Shown: positions 24,578 through 30,087 of the stretch, piece after piece
How the letters are laid out: the number at the start of each line of letters is the position of its first letter
How positions within the stretch are numbered: the stretch's first letter is position 1
From: Pseudomonadota bacterium
GTDB lineage: Bacteria > Pseudomonadota > Alphaproteobacteria > Reyranellales > Reyranellaceae
Direction: 5' to 3'
Assembly: GCA_023386865.1 (NCBI GenBank)
Contig: JAEWIV010000094.1
Span: forward strand, 1-30,087
Length of the DNA: 30,087 nt
Position numbers and translations under genes: made by a program
The notes under the pieces: model-generated
The model's database searches: none
Told to the model about the DNA's origin: nothing
The model's input: the letters and a program-made list of their open reading frames with translations, nothing else

Positions 24578-24594
24578 AGCTCGAGAGACATCTC

Positions 24595-25557
24595 GTGAGT
24601 CGCCAGTACATCATCCGCCGACTGCTCATCGCCATCCCGAGCCTGCTCGGGATCAGCGTCATCCTGTTCACCGTGCTCGCCTTGGCGCCGGGCGACCCGT
24701 TCGAGGAACTGGCGACCAACCCCGCCATTCCGCCGGAGGTCCGACAGGCCCTGCGCGCCAAGTTCGGGCTCGATGACCCGGTGTGGCAGCGCTACCTGCA
24801 CTGGCTCGGCGCCATGGTGCAGGGCGACTGGGGCTTCTCCTTCCAGAGCCGCATGGACGTCGACAAGCTGATCCTGCAGCGCCTGCCGGTGACGCTGATC
24901 GTCATCGGCGCCTCGCAGATCCTCGCCATCTCGGTCGCCATCCCGGTCGGCGTGCTGGCGGCGGTCCGCCCGTATTCGGTGTTCGACCAGATCGCCAGCA
25001 CCTTCGCCATGATCGGCTTCTCGCTGCCGACCTTCTTCACCGGCCTGGTGCTGATCCTGATCTTCTCGATCCAGCTCGACTGGCTGCCCTTCGTGTACCG
25101 CGCCGACGTCGACGCCAAGGGCTGGGCCTTCTACTGGGAGCACATAAAGCAGTCGATCATGCCGGTCATCGTCTTGGGCCTCGCCCAGGCCGGAACGCTG
25201 GTGCGCTTCATGCGCTCGTCCGTGCTCGACGTGATCCGGCTCGACTACGTCACGACCGCGCGGTCCAAGGGCATCGGCGAGCGCAAGGTCCTGATCCGGC
25301 ACGTGGTGCGCAACGCCATGATCCCGGTCGTCACCCTGGTGGCGCTGCAGCTCCCCGCCGTGTTCGGCGGCGCCATCGTCACCGAGCAGCTCTTCCGGGT
25401 GCCCGGCATCGGCTCGCTGCTGATCGCGGCGATCCTCGCCAACGATACCCCGGTGGTGATGGGCGTCACCTTCGTGTTCGCCTGTCTCGTCGTCCTCTTC
25501 AACCTCATCGCAGACATCCTCTATGGCTGGCTCGACCCCCGCATCGCTTTCCGCTGA
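24595..25557 (+). CDS. ABC transporter permease (DppB/OppB type)
   Basis: This 320-residue inner-membrane permease has six predicted helices. The N-terminus YIIRRLLIAIPSLLGISVILFTVL and the APGDPFEEL turn are typical of DppB/OppB. The EAA loop that docks with the ATPase is at about residues 215-235 (DYVTTARSKGIGERKVL). It ends YGWLDPRIAFR, as in the family. The start is GTG 24595 with a weak GAGAG upstream. It lies just beyond the strong terminator hairpin and overlaps the next permease by 35 bases. Confidence 0.93.
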   Translation: MSRQYIIRRLLIAIPSLLGISVILFTVLALAPGDPFEELATNPAIPPEVRQALRAKFGLDDPVWQRYLHWLGAMVQGDWGFSFQSRMDVDKLILQRLPVTLIVIGASQILAISVAIPVGVLAAVRPYSVFDQIASTFAMIGFSLPTFFTGLVLILIFSIQLDWLPFVYRADVDAKGWAFYWEHIKQSIMPVIVLGLAQAGTLVRFMRSSVLDVIRLDYVTTARSKGIGERKVLIRHVVRNAMIPVVTLVALQLPAVFGGAIVTEQLFRVPGIGSLLIAAILANDTPVVMGVTFVFACLVVLFNLIADILYGWLDPRIAFR

Positions 25558-26488
25558 ACGGCCGGCGACGGCCGTCGTCGCCACGTCCGGCGCTTCGGCG
25601 CGCAAGACGCGCTCGATATCGCCGGCGCTCGAAACCTGGCGCCGTTTCCGTCGCCATTTCCTGGCGGTGACCGGCGCCGGCGTCCTGCTGATCCTGGTGC
25701 TCGCCGTGCTGGTCGGGCCGCTCGTCTGGCCGGTCGCGATCAACGACATCGACTTCGCCGCCAAGCTGGAGGGCCCCTCGCTCGCCCATCCGCTGGGCAC
25801 CGACGATCTCGGGCAGGACCTGCTCGCCCGCATGATGTATGGCGGGCGCATCTCGCTCGCCGTCGGCTTCGCGGCCATGCTGGTGGCGCTGACCGTCGGC
25901 GTGCTCGTCGGCGCCGTGGCCGGCATGGCGAGCGGCTGGGTCGACGCCGCGCTGATGTGGCTCACCGATCTCTTCCTGGCGCTGCCGACGCTGCCGGTGC
26001 TGCTGCTGGTGATGTACCTGTTCCGCGACAGCGTGAAGAAGGTGTTGGGCGTCGAGGGCGGCGCCTTCGTCCTGATCGTGGTCGTGATCGGCGCCTTGCG
26101 CTGGATGCCCGTGGCACGCTTGGTGCGCGCGCAGTTCCTCAGCCTGCGCGAGAAGGAGTTCGTCGAGGCCGCCCGCGCGCTGGGCGCTTCCAAGGTGCGC
26201 CAGGTCGTGCAGCACATCCTGCCCAACGCGCTCGGCCCGGTGATCGTGGTGGGCACGATCGACGTCGCGGCCGCCATCATCTTCGAATCGACCCTGTCGT
26301 TCCTCGGCCTGGGCTTCCCGTCCGACGTGCCGACCTGGGGCTCGATGCTGCGTGACGCCAAGGACTATCTCGACATCGCCGCGCACTGGGCGCTGTTCCC
26401 GGGCGGCGCGATCTTCCTCACCGTGCTCGCGATCAACTTCATCGGCGACGGGCTGCGCGACGCGTTCGACCCGCGCCGGGTTCTCTAG
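25523..26488 (+). CDS. ABC transporter permease (DppC/OppC type)
   Basis: This 321-residue second permease has an N-terminal cytoplasmic stretch of about 45 residues, then membrane helices and the family motif HPLGTDDLGQDLLARMMYG in the first periplasmic region. The EAA loop is EFVEAARALGASKVRQV. It ends DGLRDAFDPRRVL. It pairs with the DppB-type protein to form the channel. ATG 25523 lies within the upstream gene, so the two are probably translated in a coupled manner. An internal start is possible, since the first 40 residues are not conserved in type. Confidence 0.93.
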   Translation: MAGSTPASLSAERPATAVVATSGASARKTRSISPALETWRRFRRHFLAVTGAGVLLILVLAVLVGPLVWPVAINDIDFAAKLEGPSLAHPLGTDDLGQDLLARMMYGGRISLAVGFAAMLVALTVGVLVGAVAGMASGWVDAALMWLTDLFLALPTLPVLLLVMYLFRDSVKKVLGVEGGAFVLIVVVIGALRWMPVARLVRAQFLSLREKEFVEAARALGASKVRQVVQHILPNALGPVIVVGTIDVAAAIIFESTLSFLGLGFPSDVPTWGSMLRDAKDYLDIAAHWALFPGGAIFLTVLAINFIGDGLRDAFDPRRVL

Positions 26489-26502
26489 GAGCAAGCGTAA
26501 GC

Positions 26503-27470
26503 GTGGCTGAAGCACTGCTGGACATCCGCGGTCTGAAGACCTGGTTCAAGACCGAGGATGGGATGGTGCGCGCCGTCGACGGCGTGGACCTGCGCATCGA
26601 GCGTGGCGAGACCATGGGCGTGGTGGGCGAATCGGGGTGCGGCAAGACCGTGACGGCGCGCTCGGTGCTCAAGCTCATCGCCATGCCGCCGGGCCGCTTC
26701 GAGGCCGGCCAGATCCTGTGGCAGGGCAGGGACCTGATCCCGCTCGACCAGGACGAGATGAACAAGATCCGCGCCCGCGAGATCGCCATCATCTTCCAGG
26801 AGCCGATGACCTCGCTGAACCCCGTCTACACCGTGGGCGGGCAGATCGCCGAGGTGATCGCGCTGCACCAGAAGCTCAGCCCCAAGCAGGCGATGGCCGG
26901 CGCCGCCGAGATGCTGCGTCTGGTCAACATCCCCAACCCGCAGAAGCGCGTGCACGACTATCCGCACCAGTTCTCCGGCGGCATGCGCCAGCGCGTCATG
27001 ATCGCCATGGCACTTTCCTGCCAGCCCAAGCTGCTGATCGCCGACGAGCCGACCACCGCGCTCGACGTCACCATCCAGGCGCAGATCCTGGAGCTGATGC
27101 ACGAGATGAAGGACAAGTTCGGCATGGCGATCATGCTGATCACCCACGCCATGGGCGTGGTCGCCGAGACCTGCCAGCGGGTCACCGTCATGTACGCCGG
27201 CAAGGTCGTCGAGGAAGCGCCGGTCGAGGCGCTGTTCGGCGATCCGCGCCACCCCTACACCCAGGGCCTGATCCGCTCCATCCCGCGCATCGACCGCGCG
27301 GTGAGCCGTCAGGCCCGTCTGGAATCGATCCAGGGCACCGTGCCGAGCCTGCTCAACCCGCCGCCGGGCTGCCGCTTCGCCGCGCGCTGCAAGTACGCCA
27401 CGGACGTCTGCACCCAGGCCATCCCGCCGCTCAAGGAAGTGGCGCCCGGCCATCGCGTGGCGTGCGTGCT

Positions 27471-27474
<4 letters not shown>
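26503..27474 (+). CDS. ABC transporter ATP-binding protein (DppD/OppD type)
   Basis: This 323-residue ATPase has Walker A GESGCGKT (42-49), signature FSGGMRQRV (157-165), Walker B LLIADEPTTALD (177-188) and the switch His215 in ITHAMGVV. Most relatives read ITHDLGVV there, a small difference that leaves the His intact. The C-terminal oligopeptide-transporter extension with PPGCRFAARCKYA and later cysteines is present; in some relatives it binds an iron-sulfur cluster. The start is GTG 26503 with GGAG upstream. It works as a heterodimer with the next gene, which it overlaps by four bases (ATGA). Confidence 0.94.
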
Positions 27475-28472
<998 letters not shown>

Positions 28473-28503
28473 TCAGGGCGCCGCGGCGGTCCGGACCTGC
28501 CGA

Positions 28504-28773
28504 TCAGGACTCGAACTCCCGATCGTGGACCGGCGCGGCGGGGCGCTGGCGTTCCAGCGACTCGCGGTACTTCACGCAGCCGCGCAGGAACCTGGGCCAC
28601 GGCGGGACGGCGATCTCCGGGTCGATGGGCTCGGGCAGCAGACCCCAGAGCTGCGGATGGTGCCAACAGAGATCGTGGCCCGAGCTGTCCCGGTGCTCGC
28701 GGATCCCTGCACGAAGGCGTTTGACCTCTGCGAGAAGATCCTCGCGGCTCAGCCGGTCGATATCCTCGTCCAT
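28504..28773 (-). CDS. Small conserved hypothetical protein (Cys/His/Trp-rich)
   Basis: This 89-residue soluble protein starts MDEDIDRLSREDLLAEVKRLRAG, a predicted coiled helix. A distinctive block HDLCWHHPQLWGLLPE follows, then PPWPRFLRGCVKYRESL. I recall close relatives with the same HDLCWHHPxLWxLLPE block in many proteobacteria, all of unknown function. The Cys plus two adjacent His residues could bind a metal or heme, but this is only suggestive. The ATG lies five bases after the stop of the hemerythrin-domain gene, so it is probably translated from the same message. Confidence 0.7.
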   Translation of the reverse strand: MDEDIDRLSREDLLAEVKRLRAGIREHRDSSGHDLCWHHPQLWGLLPEPIDPEIAVPPWPRFLRGCVKYRESLERQRPAAPVHDREFES

Positions 28774-28778
28774 GATCG

Positions 28779-29462
28779 TCAGCTCTTGGGCGTGAAGACG
28801 CCGATGTCCTGGATGCCGATCACCTTCTCGACCTCGGCGACCTGCTTGGCGACCTTCTCGAAGCCGTCGGCGCCCAGCAGCTGGCGCTCGCGCTTGGCCA
28901 TCTCCTCGCCCATCGCGGCGTGGTCCTCGGCGGTCAGCAGATGGCGCAAGGTCGGGAAGACATCGGTCGCCTCGCGCGCCATGTGCGGCCGGTACATGGC
29001 GATCAGCACCTGGACGTCCTTGCCCATTGCCTCGCGCGGCTCGCGGCTGCCCGCCTGCGGGGCGGCGGCAAGGATCCTCTCGGTGAGCTTGGCGCCGGCG
29101 GCATGCTGGCTGGCCAGCACGCCCACCAGCTCGACCATGCGGCCGGCCTTCTTGAACTCGGCGAACACCAGCTCCTCTTCCATTTTCTCCTGATGGTTAT
29201 GGATGAAGCGCTGGCTGAGCTCGGCGGCCCGGCTGAAGACCGCCGGGTCGATGTCCTCGCCCTGGCCGGCCCGGCGGAGGCCGCCTTCGTAAATCAGCAG
29301 AATCCGCGAGAGAACGGCATGACCGCGCATCAGGTGCTCGGGCGGCAGGACGCTTTCTTCCGCGCCGGCCTTCTTGGTCTCGCGTGCCAGGGCGGGCGTG
29401 GCCAGAACGAGCCCGCCTGCGATGCCCGACGTCAACAGATTGCGTCGACCTGAAATTCCCAT
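28779..29462 (-). CDS. Exported hemerythrin-domain protein
   Basis: This 227-residue protein begins GISGRRNLLTSGIAGGLVLATPALA, a twin-arginine-like signal, so the folded protein may be exported with its di-iron centre. The hemerythrin helices show ligands in order: His in LMRGHAVLSRIL, His and Glu in FIHNHQEKMEEE, His in ASQHAAGAK, and the HxxxExxDxFP-type PHMAREATDVFP. Family members bind oxygen, sense redox or store iron. An exported version with no other domain suggests an oxygen, NO or iron role in the periplasm. AGGAG lies eight bases before ATG 29462. The small hypothetical gene follows directly. Confidence 0.85.
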   Translation of the reverse strand: MGISGRRNLLTSGIAGGLVLATPALARETKKAGAEESVLPPEHLMRGHAVLSRILLIYEGGLRRAGQGEDIDPAVFSRAAELSQRFIHNHQEKMEEELVFAEFKKAGRMVELVGVLASQHAAGAKLTERILAAAPQAGSREPREAMGKDVQVLIAMYRPHMAREATDVFPTLRHLLTAEDHAAMGEEMAKRERQLLGADGFEKVAKQVAEVEKVIGIQDIGVFTPKS

Positions 29463-29516
29463 CGCGCCGCTCCTTTCCCGATACCGAGAAACGAGCGGCC
29501 ATGGCCCCGGGTTGCG

Positions 29517-30087
29517 TCAGTTGGCGCCGAGCTTCCAGCCCACTTCCTTGGCCAGGGTCTGGAAGAAATCGGCGTCGTAGGCCTGTTCCGGCTTCTCGCG
29601 CACCATGCGGTCGATCTTTTCGGCGTCCTTGCCGACCAGGATGCGCCAGCGCTCCGCCTTGACGCCGTCAAGGATGATCCGGGCCGCCTCGGCGGCGGTG
29701 GTCGGCGCATCCTCGAGGAAGCGGCGGGCGCGCTCGTGGGCGAGCTTGCCGATGTCCTGGTCGGTGAGCGTCGAGACGTCGACGCCCATCGACGCCACCC
29801 GGGCGCGCATCTGCGCCAGCTCCTTGGGCGTGAAGTCGGGCGAGTCGTGGCCGGCCTGGATCTTGCGCGAGTTGGTGACGATCGACGTGCCGATATGGCC
29901 CGGCATCACCACCGAGCACTTGATGTGCGGCGCGTTCATGCCGAGGTCGGTCTGCAGAGCCTCGCTGAACCCCTTCACGGCGAACTTGGCGGCGCTGTAG
30001 GCGGTGTGCGGCACCATCGGGCCGATCGACGCCCAGAAGCCGTTGACGCTCGACGTGTTGACGATGTGGCCGCGGTCGGCCTTCAGC
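29517..30087 (-). CDS. SDR family oxidoreductase, 5' end outside window
   Basis: The frame is open to the right edge, giving about the C-terminal 190 residues. It contains HIVNTSSVNGF with the catalytic Ser, then TAYSAAKFAVKGFSEAL with the Tyr-x-x-x-Lys pair, and SVVMPGHIGTSI. This is a classical short-chain dehydrogenase. The C-terminal part is longer than in 250-residue SDRs, with KAERWRILVGKDAEKIDRM, as in a group of larger SDRs. The cofactor-binding N-terminus is not visible, so NAD or NADP preference is unknown. It lies 54 bases upstream of the hemerythrin gene on the same strand. Confidence 0.85.
   Translation of the reverse strand, partial: LKADRGHIVNTSSVNGFWASIGPMVPHTAYSAAKFAVKGFSEALQTDLGMNAPHIKCSVVMPGHIGTSIVTNSRKIQAGHDSPDFTPKELAQMRARVASMGVDVSTLTDQDIGKLAHERARRFLEDAPTTAAEAARIILDGVKAERWRILVGKDAEKIDRMVREKPEQAYDADFFQTLAKEVGWKLGAN

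Noticed and set aside
22792..26361. Very long open frame (1189 codons) on the minus strand opposite the ABC transporter genes.
   Set aside because: It is the antisense shadow of the GC-rich, well-supported binding-protein and permease genes. Its translation is low-complexity, rich in His, Asp, Arg and Gly, and resembles no protein.

Overview
The window is a gene-dense, GC-rich stretch (roughly two-thirds GC by eye) from a Gram-negative bacterium, most likely an alphaproteobacterium of the soil or freshwater heterotroph type. Gene content supports this: a PCu(A)C copper chaperone, a TonB receptor, bacterial topoisomerase IB, PAS hybrid kinases, Dpp-type ABC transport and many stand-alone catabolic enzymes. 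A Reyranella-like origin is a guess from overall flavour only. I found no rRNA, tRNA, CRISPR array, insertion sequence or prophage gene, and no gene-free gap above 300 bases.

Layout. 1-2567: the tail of an amidase, an Asp/Glu racemase-family protein, a convergent BASS-type transporter and a creatininase-family protein that lacks expected metal ligands. 2662-4949: small stress or signalling genes, namely a PRC-barrel protein, a basic hypothetical, two tandem STAS/SpoIIAA-like paralogs, a receiver-only response regulator and a small membrane protein with PANPA repeats. 5029-7522: a DUF3617 secreted protein, a luciferase-like monooxygenase and two small secreted proteins. Two near-identical AT-rich direct repeats each sit right behind a stop codon in this block. 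7610-12427: a PAS-PAS hybrid histidine kinase, topoisomerase IB and a membrane-anchored SGNH-like protein.

12476-16025 is the most recognisable pathway. A GTP-cyclohydrolase-II-like protein (URC1 type), a DUF1688/URC4 protein and uracil phosphoribosyltransferase are followed closely by a MAPEG membrane protein. The first three are the bacterial form of the URC uracil-degradation route known from the yeast Lachancea kluyveri. A nested palindromic repeat lies exactly at the URC1/URC4 junction and appears to provide the URC4 start region.

16035-20801 (minus strand) is a tightly coupled five-gene operon: a DUF2946-like Cys-containing protein, a TonB-dependent receptor, an Asp-box (BNR/sialidase-like) secreted protein with Cys/His clusters, a TlpA-like thioredoxin and a PCu(A)C chaperone. 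Together they look like a copper acquisition and delivery system, and this is my best candidate for an under-described system. 20880-22606 (minus) holds a guanidinium-exporter-type SMR protein, an SDR and a NUDIX hydrolase. 22738-28472 is a complete Dpp/Opp-type ABC importer, with a strong hairpin terminator between the binding-protein gene and the permeases. 28504-30087 (minus) has a small conserved hypothetical, an exported hemerythrin-domain protein and a truncated SDR running off the window.
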